DNA of 64,000 bases from Zoroaster sp. YZ-2022 (lineage: Eukaryota > Echinodermata > Asteroidea > Forcipulatida > Zoroasteridae): NCBI GenBank assembly GCA_029582265.1, contig CM055822.1:45919916-45983915 (forward strand). The letters are read 5' to 3'. Shown in pieces: positions 35,401-44,956 of the stretch. The notes under the pieces were generated by a model that was not told the origin of the DNA, did not search any database, and was given only the letters and a program-made list of their open reading frames with translations. Position numbers and translations under genes: made by a program. Each line of letters opens with the position of its first letter. Position 1 is the first letter of the stretch.

Positions 35401-37429
35401 AAGATTGGGAATATTCCTGTGGTCATTTTGAATGTCCACATCCATTTCAGAAAGTAAGCTATCCTCACTTTCGTGAATATTCTTTTCACTGTGGGTATCT
35501 CTGTGGTTTCTCAAATCCTTTTCCACCTCCGTTTCTTCAACACCCCGGACCTTATGTATCATTCCCATTTTATTTTCACTGCTCACTTCTTTGTCTTCTT
35601 CAGATTGTCCCTTTGCATCTTCCGCATCTAGTACTGCTGCATCACCTTTAGATGAATCATCGCATCTTCTGTCATCCCCAGGGTCTTCATTGTTAATGTC
35701 ATCTTGTTCATCCCTATCCCCAGTAGTAGAGTCTGGTTCTGTTGCCTCAAACAGCATATCAGTAAAAGTTCCATTTGGTGATGGAGGTTTCTCAGTTTTC
35801 ACCTTGATGGGTACTTCCTGTTCCTCGTCTGTTTCCTGTAGCTCATCTATGTCGGACAGCAATATAACCGACTCCTCAGAAGAGGCGGAACCTCCTGGCT
35901 CCATTGAACACTCCATATCAAATTGTTCAAAAGAGCTGGATTGTTGTTTGAAACATACGTCTTGTTTTCCTAAACTGAGATCACTCTGCAACTGCTCTTC
36001 ATGTGAATCAAGTTCACTCCGATAATTTATGTTTGATTGAAGTTGTACACTCCCGGTTACACTGTCAGTCATTTCAGTTTGATCTTGCCTAGTTTCATTG
36101 GATACTTTTTTTACCTCCATTGAAGATCCACTCTCCTGACCTTGACTTTCAACTTCATCTTGGATGATGTGTTGCTGCTGCTGAGCGACTGCAACTGAAC
36201 TTAGATCATGTGCATGTAATTGTAAACGTTTTGCATTTTCGGTGATTCTGTTGGGACTTTGTGCATTGGAGATATATTCTTTGCCACTATAATCTGTGTT
36301 GTGCTGAGTCATGCTTTTGGCATTTCTGGAGAGATCTGCCATTAAATCCCGAGATAGGACAGTACAGGGACTGTCATCAAGCTTGCTTGAGTTTTGAGGT
36401 TCACAGTCAAGGGAGAAAACATCCAAGTTACTCTCTTCTTGTTCTTGCTTTTTATGATCCTCTGACATTTCTACGCCTATCCTAAGAAAATTATCGCTTG
36501 CTTGGCTTGGAAGTGATCTAGTGGAATGGAAGTGTTCTGAAGTATGCACGAGGTCACTTAACGGCTGAAGCTGCATTGCATTTGCTTCAGTTTGTTCAAT
36601 GACTCGGCTATTATTTTTATCAACGGGTTGCCAGTTGGGTTTATACTGAGCCAAAGACTCGGCAGGTTGCATAGTGAATTGCGGAAATGGTGAAATCTGC
36701 CGAGGGACAATGCTAGCATCCTGAACGGTACAGGATCCATCACCATCTCCAGTGATGGGGGTTGAAAACAGGAGTTCATCAGCAAGGCTGGACCCTCTGT
36801 GAATGTCGGTTGCCTTGTCGTGAGCATCGTACGACTGGTCCTCTGATGCCAAGGGAGAATCAGAAGATAAAATATCACTTGTCCAGGACGTGTCGTCTCC
36901 ATAAGCTACAGGTTCTAACTGGTGACTGATTTTCAGGAATGCCGTTGCATTCCTTTCTGTCTCATCACTTATATCATCCAAGTTGAGCAAGTCCGGTGGT
37001 AAAACTGGCAGAGGTTTGTTGGTCGCAAGCTCCTCACTTTCCCAGGGAAGTTTGCAAAAATCAGTATGCTGGGTATTAAGCGAGTAGTCCGAGTATGTTG
37101 ATGTTGAAGGATGCGGAGGTTGTCCGAGGATGTCAGCAGTCTCGTTATCACTCCTCACCAAATTGCTGTTATATTTTGTCGGCAGGGTTCCTTGAGACAA
37201 GCTTCCTACTTGAAAATCTTGCACCCCGAAGGTGTGTGCTGGAGTTAGAACCTCTGGAATCGGTGTTGAGAACTGATGGAGGGCACTGTCCATGGCCCAT
37301 CTGTTTTCACGTCCATCCATCTTGCCATCAAATTCACCTGAGAAATGATCCTTCAAAGATGTCCCAGCTAGCGAAAAGATGCCTAGTGGTGTCTGCTTGT
37401 AAACTGATGGCAATTCCAAGGCATTTCCC
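26343..37429 (-). CDS. Giant multi-SIM zinc-finger protein gene (3' exons less certain)
   Basis: The core is one 8,924-bp exon (28506-37429). Downstream exon candidates lie at 26946-26974, 26514-26756 and 26343-26431. The protein is very long, acidic and mostly disordered. It has two adjacent C2H2-type fingers near residues 1050-1106, cysteine/histidine clusters near 1744-1828, a Lys/His-rich basic patch, two tandem peptide-repeat regions and repeated hydrophobic-plus-acidic SUMO-interaction-like motifs. These point to a nuclear, probably chromatin-associated protein. I do not recognise an orthologue. The start codon, first exons and terminal exon are not settled. Confidence 0.75.
26514..26756 (-). 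CDS. Downstream exon of the multi-SIM gene, basic and acidic
   Basis: This 243-bp block opens with acceptor AACCCAG|GTGATA and closes at TTATTG|GTGTGT. Direct splicing from the giant exon is phase-compatible and reads ...STGDTIVSSIVNATHPF, then GDLEESRASRSSNLKRKTED. A bipartite-like basic stretch (KRKTED...LKRLRGG) could serve nuclear import. The coding character is clear from the charged composition; its place in this gene is inferred from phase and strand. Confidence 0.65.
26946..26974 (-). CDS. Possible 29-nt micro-exon of the multi-SIM gene
   Basis: A strong acceptor (TTATTTCTAG|GG) and a near-ideal donor (TTTGCA|GTAAGTAAG) enclose 29 nt. Spliced after the giant exon it reads GKIGTIISFA and leaves in phase 0. 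That does not match the 26756 acceptor of the next exon in its open frame, but it does match an internal acceptor at CGTCCAG|ACACCC. Confidence 0.45.
27306..27560. other. Sequence 3' of the giant gene's main exon, CCTCACGTTTTTGGGAAAAC duplication
   Basis: A ~23-bp unit (CCCAAAAAACGTGAGGACCT) occurs twice around 27457-27503. No exon recognised between 26975 and 28505. Confidence 0.4.
27604..27970. mobile_element. TTAA-flanked MITE family A, internally deleted copy
   Basis: TTAA at 27600-27603 and 27971-27974; ends CCCTCCTACTTCTGG and AAACAGTAGGAGGG are the same as at 7977-8619. About 275 bp of the interior is missing relative to that copy. It lies in an intron of the multi-SIM gene. Confidence 0.85.
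28506..37429 (-). CDS. 8.9-kb internal exon of the multi-SIM zinc-finger gene
   Basis: The reading frame is open for about 3,000 codons on the minus strand. Upstream there is an acceptor preceded by pyrimidines (CTTTCGATTACAG|GGG); downstream there is a donor (CAACAG|GTATGA). The exon enters one base before a codon boundary and leaves in phase 1. Visible parts, numbered from the exon start: six SIM-like motifs (ESVILLSDID, FYIIISDEDE, PICLSDSEDE, VIILESSDEDD, VIEIFSSDEDEE, YEVISSSDEDG); C2H2 finger CQICGDHNKSLNSLKLHVRR (C-x2-C-x12-H-x4-H) near 1050; a second finger CKMC...HIIKDH near 1083-1106; a Ser/Thr/Gln-rich middle; CARCKESF and CAVCES clusters near 1744-1828; KKHKHKHKKHKNKH near 1910; an acidic tail DEEELELSQDEEDHLLDEDD. 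The first in-frame ATG (37320, context AAGATGG) could be the start if upstream exons are untranslated; otherwise coding continues upstream. Confidence 0.9.
29140..30140 (-). repeat. In-frame ~30-residue Ser/Asp/Glu repeat inside the giant exon
   Basis: About ten degenerate units of roughly 90 bp have the core QDSFPTNRxLxEEIPEED followed by NSKNSFQ. Spacing is close to 30 residues, with some truncated units. Many serines precede acidic residues, which resembles casein-kinase-2-type contexts; that is inference only. Confidence 0.85.
34722..35245 (-). repeat. In-frame 9-residue acidic peptide repeat inside the giant exon
   Basis: About 16 units of the form AExQERDSV/AKNQERDGV, interrupted by AEHHESDVDV-type units. 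Groups of three units recur, giving a roughly 27-28-residue higher-order period. The unit is 27 bp, so length changes keep the frame. The sequence is highly charged and probably disordered. Confidence 0.85.
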
Positions 37430-37459
37430 CTGTAATCGAAAGAAACAGAAGTTTATTAA

Positions 37460-37721
37460 GCCTAATAACCCTCATGCTCGCAATCATGCGATGTTCCTTA
37501 AAAGTAAAAGTACAGCATTGGTGTAGCATCCTAAATCCTCAAAAATCCTCCAGCGTCTCATTCAGCCATTGTACCTCAATCATCCATAATCATTCACAAT
37601 TAAATACATGTAAGCCCTCAATCCTCCATAATCATCCAATAGTTTAATTTCAAACCTGCCTCAATCCTACAAAATCATTCAAATCCTCCGGTGGATTTTG
37701 AAGGATTTGGGATGCTTAGGG
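37460..37721. mobile_element. TTAA-type element, family E, copy 2
   Basis: TTAA at 37456-37459 and 37722-37725. Right end GGATGCTTAGGG; interior repeats of AATCCTCCA/AATCATTC. It begins about 30 bp upstream of the giant exon's acceptor, very close to its branch-point region. Confidence 0.65.
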
Positions 37722-37872
37722 TTAATAGTGAACATATGGGTTTTCTAAGTATACAAATTGATTGTAATCAGATTGAGGCTTTTCTCATAAACTGAAGTGG
37801 CAAAAATCCAAAATTAAGTTTTTGGTGTCACTGGTTTAATAACATTCCAAAATATGACGCTACTCTTGCTAA

Positions 37873-38090
37873 AGGGACAATATCGTCACGATCAACAGGG
37901 TATGGAATCAGAGTGCTAGTTTTAGATTAACTCAGTAATTGAAAATAATACTACACATGATAAGGTCATATTACTGTTTCTGCTGCATAAATGAGTCAGT
38001 AACTTTCAGTCACTGTGATCATCTAATAAATGAGCACACCGATTCCATGCCCTGTTGAAAGTCTGCTCTGATCGTGACAATAGTGTCCCT
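37873..38090. mobile_element. AGGGACA TTAA-type MITE, full copy
   Basis: CTAA/TTAA flanks; ends AGGGACAATATCGTCACGAT and ATCGTGACAATAGTGTCCCT; subterminal CAACAGGGTATGGAATC against GATTCCATGCCCTGTTG. Confidence 0.85.
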
Positions 38091-38264
38091 TTAAACTCGT
38101 TGAGAACTAAATGCAAACCAACAGAATTTTGCCTTTATTAAACATGGGATATTTTTGCTCATCTTATGATGCCAGGGCACAGGTCACTGCTACCAGTAAA
38201 GAAAAAAAAAGTTTGAAAAATCAATGATCACATAACAGCTTTCATGGCTTTCTTAGTCTAATGC

Positions 38265-38470
38265 GGCGACCACATGTTTTCCGCCATTACTGTGGTGGTA
38301 CCACACTACACGCGCGCATCACACGCATTCTCAAATACGTGGTACGCTAGCATTTCATTAAATAGAGTGCTCAGATTGGTCAAAGAAGCACTGGACTGCG
38401 TAGAAAACGAACGTTTGATGCAGTATGTAGATACTACCACAGTTATGGCGGCGCCCAGTGAGCTGGTCGA
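38265..38470. mobile_element. Reverse-complement copy of the 20400-20605 repeat
   Basis: Contains GTGGTGGTACCACACT, GTACGCTAGCATTTC, AGTGCTCAGATTGGTC and AGCACTGGACTGCGTAG, the inverse of blocks at 20400-20605. Confidence 0.85.
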
Positions 38471-38539
38471 CGGATTAGTCTATAACAATCACAATGAGAG
38501 TAGGCTGGTGCCTGGTGATGTGCTTACCCACTTCATTAT

Positions 38540-38800
38540 AGTGACCTCAACAATGACCTCAACCAATGTGAAAAGGCTTTTGAAAAGACCTCAACCAATG
38601 TGAAAAGGCTTTTGAAACCAATGTGAAAAAGGCTTTTGAAAAGACCTCAACCAATGTGAAAAGGCTTTTGAAAAGACCTCAACCAATGTGAAAAGGCTTT
38701 TGAAAAGACCTCAACCAATGTGAAAAGGCTTTTGAAAAGACCTCAACCAATGTGAAAAGGCTTTTGAAAAGACCTCAACCAATGTGAAAAGGCTTTATCA
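38540..38800 (+). repeat. 32-bp tandem array, about eight copies
   Basis: Unit: AACCAATGTGAAAAGGCTTT followed by TGAAAAGACCTC. Copies are nearly identical, so the array is young or homogenised. One unit is shortened near 38610. Confidence 0.92.
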
Positions 38801-39664
38801 AGAATAGAGACAGGCTCCGGGTGTACCATTCAAGGGATTTCATTTGAGGTTCACACACTAGCCACCAACCAAGGTAAAAGTTGAATCTCTGGGAAACATG
38901 GCGGCTGCACGGTCGGTATCTGGCATAATTCATGAGCATCAAAGCGTGACATCTGTTCGTCAGGCTACAATCACTTTGGCTATGTTAAGAGTTTTTTTTT
39001 TTTGGGGGGGGGCATTTATTTGCACTGTGCATGAGCTGTTGTGGGCATGTTGTTAAATCACTGTGGGGCAAAATGGCGTTCGTCATATTATGCAGCTGAT
39101 ATTGTGTACGTGTGCAGAATATCTTTGCAGCAATCATTGGCGGGCTGAAGTACACACACGTGTAGTACCATAACATACACGCATAAAATAACAACACTCA
39201 CACAATGCAAAAGTGGCCATCATCAAGACACTGGGTGCAAATTCACCACTGGGGGAGCGGATACGATATATACTAATTGGCTAGTTTCCGTTTTATTTGA
39301 CACAAAATTTAGACATCATATGCCATGATGAGCCATTCCTGTCCTACGTCGCCATTGCTCAGAGGCAAAAGAATGTAACGCGCATGTACGCATGCTGTGT
39401 CTTTGAGTGTGTTCCCATATAGCCCAATGATAACGTCAATGCATATAATTAGGTCAATGATCACACATACATGTATGTATACCTAAGAATAAATTATACC
39501 ATGTATGTGGAAAGCTTATCTAAGGTTAAAGAGTAATAGCAATGATTGTGTAGGCAAGGTATTTCTCAGCTGGTCAATCCATAATTTTTGATTGGTAGGG
39601 CAGATCAGCATATTTCAGCATATCGGAAACTGCGCTGAAAAATACTGTTGATATTCTAACTCAC
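38801..39664. other. Intergenic; possible short leader peptide frame at 38899
   Basis: ATGGCGGCTGCACGG at 38899 looks like a start (MAAARSVSGIIHEHQ), but the frame ends after about 50 codons in a G-run and has no convincing donor. The rest is featureless. Confidence 0.25.
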
Positions 39665-39796
39665 CGTGGTTACATGTTGATCGGGCTGTGCAGACTCGAT
39701 TTGAGATGGATGGATTTCTTCCAAGGAGAAATGCACCAACTCTCTCTGCGATGAATGCCACCACTATACACGGAAGATTTAATGAATAGATTTCAA
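39665..39796 (-). CDS. Candidate exon upstream of the multi-SIM gene
   Basis: A good acceptor (TTGTTTATTTCAG|TTG) and an excellent donor (CACG|GTGAGTTAG) bound 132 bp. One frame is open (EIYSLNLPCIVVAFIAERVG and on), and it enters and leaves in phase 1. That does not fit the giant exon, which needs an upstream phase of 2. So it is either an untranslated exon of that gene, coding with another exon in between, or an exon of something else. Confidence 0.4.
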
Positions 39797-39954
39797 CTGA
39801 AATAAACAAATATTTAAGTATAAATTATCATCATCACTTTTACTAATATCAGGAGACTTTAAGTAAAAAGTCTTATTTCACAATATTTCAGAGAAACCTT
39901 TGATTTTACATAGAATCCCTATCAAACTTCATCATCCAAGTAAGTCTTGCTTAA

Positions 39955-40275
39955 CTCTCCTACACATGGAGGCCACTCCAATCCACAAAATTCTGTTCTT
40001 AAGCAACCTTCGGTACATACATGTACAACTACAAGCCTGCTGTCCTTTCCAAGTAATCTTACAAAATCAACTGTGTGCCACCCAAGGACACTGTAAATGT
40101 TAGTAATAAACATATTAGTATGGCCTGCAATGTATCAATAGGAGACCACTTTACCCTGCAATCTCAGTGGTGTGACAGTGCACAGAAGGGTAACCATAGG
40201 AGGCCACTAGCAACAGCTAATGGCTTGGAGTGGCCTGAATGGGTTGTTTCAAAAATTGCACTGATTGTAGGAGGG
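39955..40275. mobile_element. TTAA-flanked MITE, family D, copy 1
   Basis: TTAA (39951-39954) and TCAA (40276-40279) flank CTCTCCTACA...TTGTAGGAGGG. Interior AGGCCACTCC near both ends in inverse orientation. The second copy, at the window's end, is its reverse complement. Confidence 0.75.
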
Positions 40276-40279
40276 TCAA

Positions 40280-40748
40280 TTGATGGATTCTATTACGTCA
40301 TCAGTCACACTTCATGGACCACAAGAGATTTCAAAGCCAAAGATGTGCAAGAGACAATAATTGTTGCACTCTCGATTTATTTCATATAAAGCATACATGT
40401 ACTTAAACCAAGCGCAAACATCTGGCCCTCATGAGCACAAATTTAGGTTTTTATACATGTTATATTACTTCACATTATGTGCTTCCCTTACAATGTAGAA
40501 CACTATTGGCAAAACTGACTGTCATTTTGTATACATGTAGGTTTGTCGTAAAACATAGCAAAAGTACACTGTGACGACCAGCCAGCTGAATGTATGTGTA
40601 GAATATGTTAAATAGGTACGGATCTACCTTTAGCCTGAGACATAGCTGCTGCCCTCACACTGTGAGGCTTTAACTGATGAGTGTCTATGTCCCTGACTTG
40701 ACCATTACTTCACATATCCATCTACTTATTGTTGCATTGTACACTGCT
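40280..40748. other. Intergenic, no feature seen
   Basis: Short TACATGTA runs only. Confidence 0.4.
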
Positions 40749-40752
40749 TTAA

Positions 40753-41066
40753 CCCTCCTGTTACTACAAGGGTCAAAATCAGTCAAAATGTTGATATACT
40801 TGCCAAGGTATATCTAGTGCACTTACAAGTCAAACTTACAAATACTGTCAAACCTTACGTGTAGTAAGTACATTTACAGGTCAAAATGAGTCGACCGTTT
40901 TTGACTGGTAAAAGCATTGTCTTATATTGTTCAGGGTGGTCAAAATGACAGTAAAAACCAGTCAAAAAAGTACATGTGTACATTTGGGTCAACAGTCAAA
41001 ACAGGCAGTTGACTGATTTTGACCACTATAGCTACTTGCCACTAAAGTTCAGCTGTAGTAGGAGGG
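40753..41066. mobile_element. TTAA-flanked MITE, family C, copy 1
   Basis: TTAA at 40749-40752 and 41067-41070; ends CCCTCCTGTTACTAC and GTAGTAGGAGGG. The interior alternates GGTCAAAA and TTTTGACT motifs in both directions, allowing extensive self-pairing. Confidence 0.85.
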
Positions 41067-41070
41067 TTAA

Positions 41071-41814
41071 TTAATAAAAATAATTGAAGCTTGTCCTCTG
41101 TACCTCACTCCACGAGCCCTTGCCCTGGGGTGACTTGCGCCTCAGCATGCAATAAGCTGAAACTTTCACAGGTTGATTGTTAAATATTTATCTTCATTCA
41201 AAGAAAGTAAACATATGCTTAGAAGCAATTTTTCCAATTGTGTGGCCTGCTTTGTTCACCTCTTGAATTTTTAAAACATTTTTGTGACATCGTCTCCAAA
41301 CAATTTGTCCGTAAATGGCACTGTGGGTGAGCACAAATGCAAATAGTATTGTTTGAGATCATTTTTCATAGAATCTCGTCTCCATAAGTTCAACAAGCAA
41401 TTAGTGTGCCCTAGCAACGCTAGAGCATCTGTCCCAAGGTCCAGCACTTTTTGGAGGTCAACAGTGCCTTGGACCGCTGACCAATTTTTGCAAATTTCTC
41501 CACCAGTAGAGAGACTGCGGTTGCCCATTTTTCTAGTGAAGTTTGTACTGATTGGAATTTTGAAGCAAGTGCAAATGTTTCAGGACGTATAATGTCCCAC
41601 ACCAGTTGATTGACTCGCACACTTGCGACACCGGGGCAAGTCCTTGAAGAAAGTCATTGATTTTTTTCCTCAGAGACGGCGTCTCTAAATAGTCCATTTA
41701 ACAACTCTGCCAGGTTTTCATCCAGTGGTTTATCACACGGTTCTTTTACAGTAAATGTTTGATTAGCAATATAAAACAGACTACCAGCTAAAATGCATAC
41801 ATTTTGTATGAAAG
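41071..41814. other. Intergenic, no gene supported
   Basis: Frames on both strands at 41271-41620 overlap each other and have no recognisable domain or splice-bounded exon. Confidence 0.3.
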
Positions 41815-41817
41815 TAA

Positions 41818-42696
41818 GCTTGGGCAATAACACGATGATATCGAATATTGCGATACCTTTTTTTATTATTTGATTACGATATCGAGAACCTTTTCAAGTT
41901 ATTGTGATATCGGCAAATCATGATTAAAAAATATATATAGCGATTGAAAAACAAAAATCTCATTTGTGAGTCGAGTCAGAAATTCCATGGAAACAAAATT
42001 AGGCCAGTCTTTTCAGCTTTCAGAAGAAAGAAACAAAAGCGAACTACTTCAGTGGTTATAGCCAAAGGAGCTGCCATACAGAGGTCTATGCAAATGAATT
42101 TGCCAATGTCCATGGTGCACTCGCGACTGGAGCAATTGTAGTTGTCTCTCAGCTAAGCGCTGGCGATTTATTGTGACACTCGTAGAGGGTACATATACAT
42201 GTACCTGTGGTTATCGGCTGTAAAGCAATCATGCAATCACGTGGAGTGACATGGTCGAGCGGTTTAGAGCTCTGATGGCTGAGTCGTCAGAATGTGGGTT
42301 CGAATCCTGACCATGACCGTGGTGCTTGTGTCCTTTAGCAAGACACTTTACCATAATTGCTTCTCTCCACCCAGGAGTAAATGGGTACATTACCTGTGGG
42401 GACAGAGTTGGTTGTTGTGTTTGATTAGCCCTCTGTGCCGAAATGGCAGCAATTGAGCTGTATACTCCCCAGGGAGCTGAGATGGTTTCAGGAATGATTT
42501 ATGCGCCTGATGAGCAGGGAGTAATAATGTACATCACCTTGATCTAGTCGCTAGGATATGTGCGCTTTATAAGAATTGTGTATGATTATTATTACTTTAT
42601 TAGTATAGACAAAAATTGCGATACTATCGAAAATCACGATATGTACAGTATATTTGATGATATATCGTGAATGAAAAAAATTGATATTGCCCAAGC
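41818..42696. mobile_element. TAA-flanked Harbinger-like element H4 interrupted by a SINE
   Basis: TAA at 41815-41817 and 42697-42699; inverted ends GCTTGGGCAATA / TATTGCCCAAGC, then ATATCG-rich arms. A SINE occupies 42242-42600. Confidence 0.72.
42242..42600 (+). mobile_element. tRNA-derived SINE, + strand
   Basis: Head TGACATGGTCGAGCGGTTTA and GGGTTCGAATCCTGACCATG, body AGCAAGACACTTTACCATAA and ACCCAGGAGTAAATGGGTAC, tail with ATTATTATTA. Confidence 0.85.
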
Positions 42697-42764
42697 TAAC
42701 CAAAGAAATCTGCTAAGCAAATTGTTCTGGTAAGCAATTGTTTCTGCTTAGCAGCTCTATGAAA

Positions 42765-42965
42765 TTGGGCCCTGGTCACCACCAAGAAATTGGGCCCTGG
42801 TCACCACCAAGAAATTGGGCCCTGGTCACCACCAAGAAATTGGGCCCTGGTCACCACCAAGAAATTGGGCCCTGGTCACCACCAAGAAATTGGGCCCTGG
42901 TCACCACCAAGAAATTGGACCCTGGTCACCACCAAGAAATTGGGCCCTGGTCACCACCAAGAAAT
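42765..42965 (+). repeat. 25-bp tandem array, about eight copies
   Basis: Unit GAAATTGGGCCCTGGTCACC+ACCAA, almost invariant, with one A-for-G change (TTGGACCC) in the penultimate third. Confidence 0.95.
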
Positions 42966-43262
42966 TCAGACTCTTCATTGTCCTAATAGTCATAAATCTT
43001 CAAGTTTCCCTTGGTTGTCTTAATTTATTTCCACTAGCATGTTCAGAATGGCTGCCATTTGTACCCCATTGGTGTTTTTAGTAGGACTGTTGTTATATGA
43101 CGTACTGCCTAGGCTTGGACGTTATGATGGCCAAAGGTCAGAAAATCACACCACGTGTGACTGCTTCACCTTGAAACACACAGCGTGTATCCCAACGAAA
43201 TCACAATTTTGTAACCATGTTACAGTGTTTTAATAGCTTATTTTACTTCACAATAAAATACT

Positions 43263-44956
43263 TTCAGTAGGGTTTTCAGTTTGTACGTGCTTGACCGAAG
43301 CCCTCCACACACACAGCGCATCGCCCGCAACAAAAAACATCAAAATTTTAAATCAAAAAATTCTATTACTTTTATCTGTCGAAATCTTACATGTAATAGC
43401 TCATTGGAAAGCTTATAGTCTCAGCTATCTAACAATGTACATAAAATAGCAATCGGAAGTACGTGCGAAAGGCTAGGTTTTTATGAATGAACCACTCTCG
43501 TCCCGCCCAGCCTTTCGCGAAGTGTTCCGAGATTGGGCGCATTCGGCCCGTAAAATTTGCCGCGCTCTGCTGAGGGCATCCACTTCGGAGCTGTCTCCGC
43601 GCCCGAGTACATTGTGATTGACAAGAAAACGGGTTTCCATATTAAGTCAAAGGGCTCCTTTACATACCCATGCTTGCTCGATCTCCACAGCTACTCTACA
43701 ACCGAAGTTATGAAGAGATACAAAATTAAACACCGTTTTTCGAGGTGAAATTTTTAAGTTGAAAGGTAAGAGCGATGTCTGAATGAATTTTACACCTCTT
43801 TTCTATCATATGTGAAAGTTTTGAGCCGTAATTGTGTTTAGTTTTGAGCGGAGAGTGTATTTTTTACATCCTTTCAAAAGCTCTTATGAGGGAAACGAGC
43901 ACGAATGCTGTGCGTGTGTATCACGGTGTGTGTAGGCTGCTTCGAGTCTAAGCTTAACTGTGTCAGCCCTTAGTTCATCCCATGATCACATTAACAATAA
44001 GGTTAGGGCCTGATTGCAGTGTCCCAGTGGTATATTGCACTGAAATTATATTTTGAAACAATAAGATAAGTCTTATAATAGGGTTTTCAGTTTGTACATG
44101 CTTGACCGAAGCCCGCCACACATACAGCGCATCGCCCGCAACAAAAAACATCAAAATTTTTAATCATTTTTTTTATACTACTTTTACCTGTCAAAATCTT
44201 ACATGTAATAGCTCATTGGAAAGCTTATAGTTTCAGCTATCCAACAATGTACATAAAATAGCAATCGGAAGTACGTGCGAAAGCCTAGGTTTTTATGAAT
44301 GAACCACTCTCGTCCCGCCCAGCCTTTCGCGAAGTGTTCCGAGATCGGGCGCATTCGGCGCGTAAAATTTGCCGCGCTCTGCTGAGGGCATCCACTTCGG
44401 AGCTGTCTCCGCGCTCGAGTACATTGTGATTGACATGAAAACAGATTTCCCTATTGAGTCAAAGGGTTCCTTTACATACCCATGCTTGCTCGATCTCCAT
44501 AACTACTCTACAACCGAAGTTACGAAGAGATAAAAAGTAAACACCGTTTTTTCGAGGTGAAATCTTCAAGTTGAAAGGTAAGAGCGGTGTCTGAATGAAT
44601 TTTACACCTCTTTTCTATCATATGTGAAAGTTTTGAGCCGTAATTTTGTTTAGTTTTGGGCGGAGTGTATTTTTTACACCCTTTCAAAAGCTCTTATGAG
44701 GGAAACGAGCACGAACGCTGTGCGTGTGTATCACGGTGTGTGTAGGCTGATTCAACGGTTTTGGTGTCATTAGGGATGTACACAGTCGCGCTTCATCGAA
44801 TGCTGTATATTTGATTAAATAAAACAGGATTCCTCAAAAACTACTCGTCTGATTTTCTTGATTTAAAAACCATTGTATTTCTTTCATCAAGACCTTTAAT
44901 TTGATATAAATATTGAGCATATTGGTTTAGGAATAATTTTTCACCTGAAAACCCTA
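43263..44956. mobile_element. Two tandem copies of an ~0.8-kb element with TAGGGTTTTCAG ends
   Basis: Copy 1 starts at 43265 and copy 2 at about 44080; 43271-43945 and 44085-44755 match throughout with scattered substitutions. Copy 2 ends CTGAAAACCCTAC and is flanked by TTATA on both sides (left at about 44074, right after 44955). Copy 1 lacks the right ~200 bp and the inverted end. Confidence 0.75.

Noticed and set aside
28500..37151. Many open frames of 60-220 codons on both strands within the giant exon (for example 34651-35322 +, 31475-31840 +, 36558-36902 -)
   Set aside because: They are shadows of the long minus-strand frame. The in-frame 27-bp and 90-bp repeats keep other frames open too.
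38899..39060. Start of a + strand gene (MAAARSVSGIIHEHQ)
   Set aside because: The frame ends in a poly-T/G stretch after about 50 codons and no downstream exon or strong donor was found.
42738..43081. Frames with repeated GPGHHQEIGPWSPPRN
   Set aside because: Translation of the 25-bp minisatellite, open in every frame because 25 is not a multiple of three and the unit has no stops.
43557..43748. Frame MPRSAEGIHFGAVSAPEYIV in the tandem-repeat pair
   Set aside because: The second copy at 44370 has several amino-acid changes in this short frame and an earlier stop, with no sign of selection for protein sequence.
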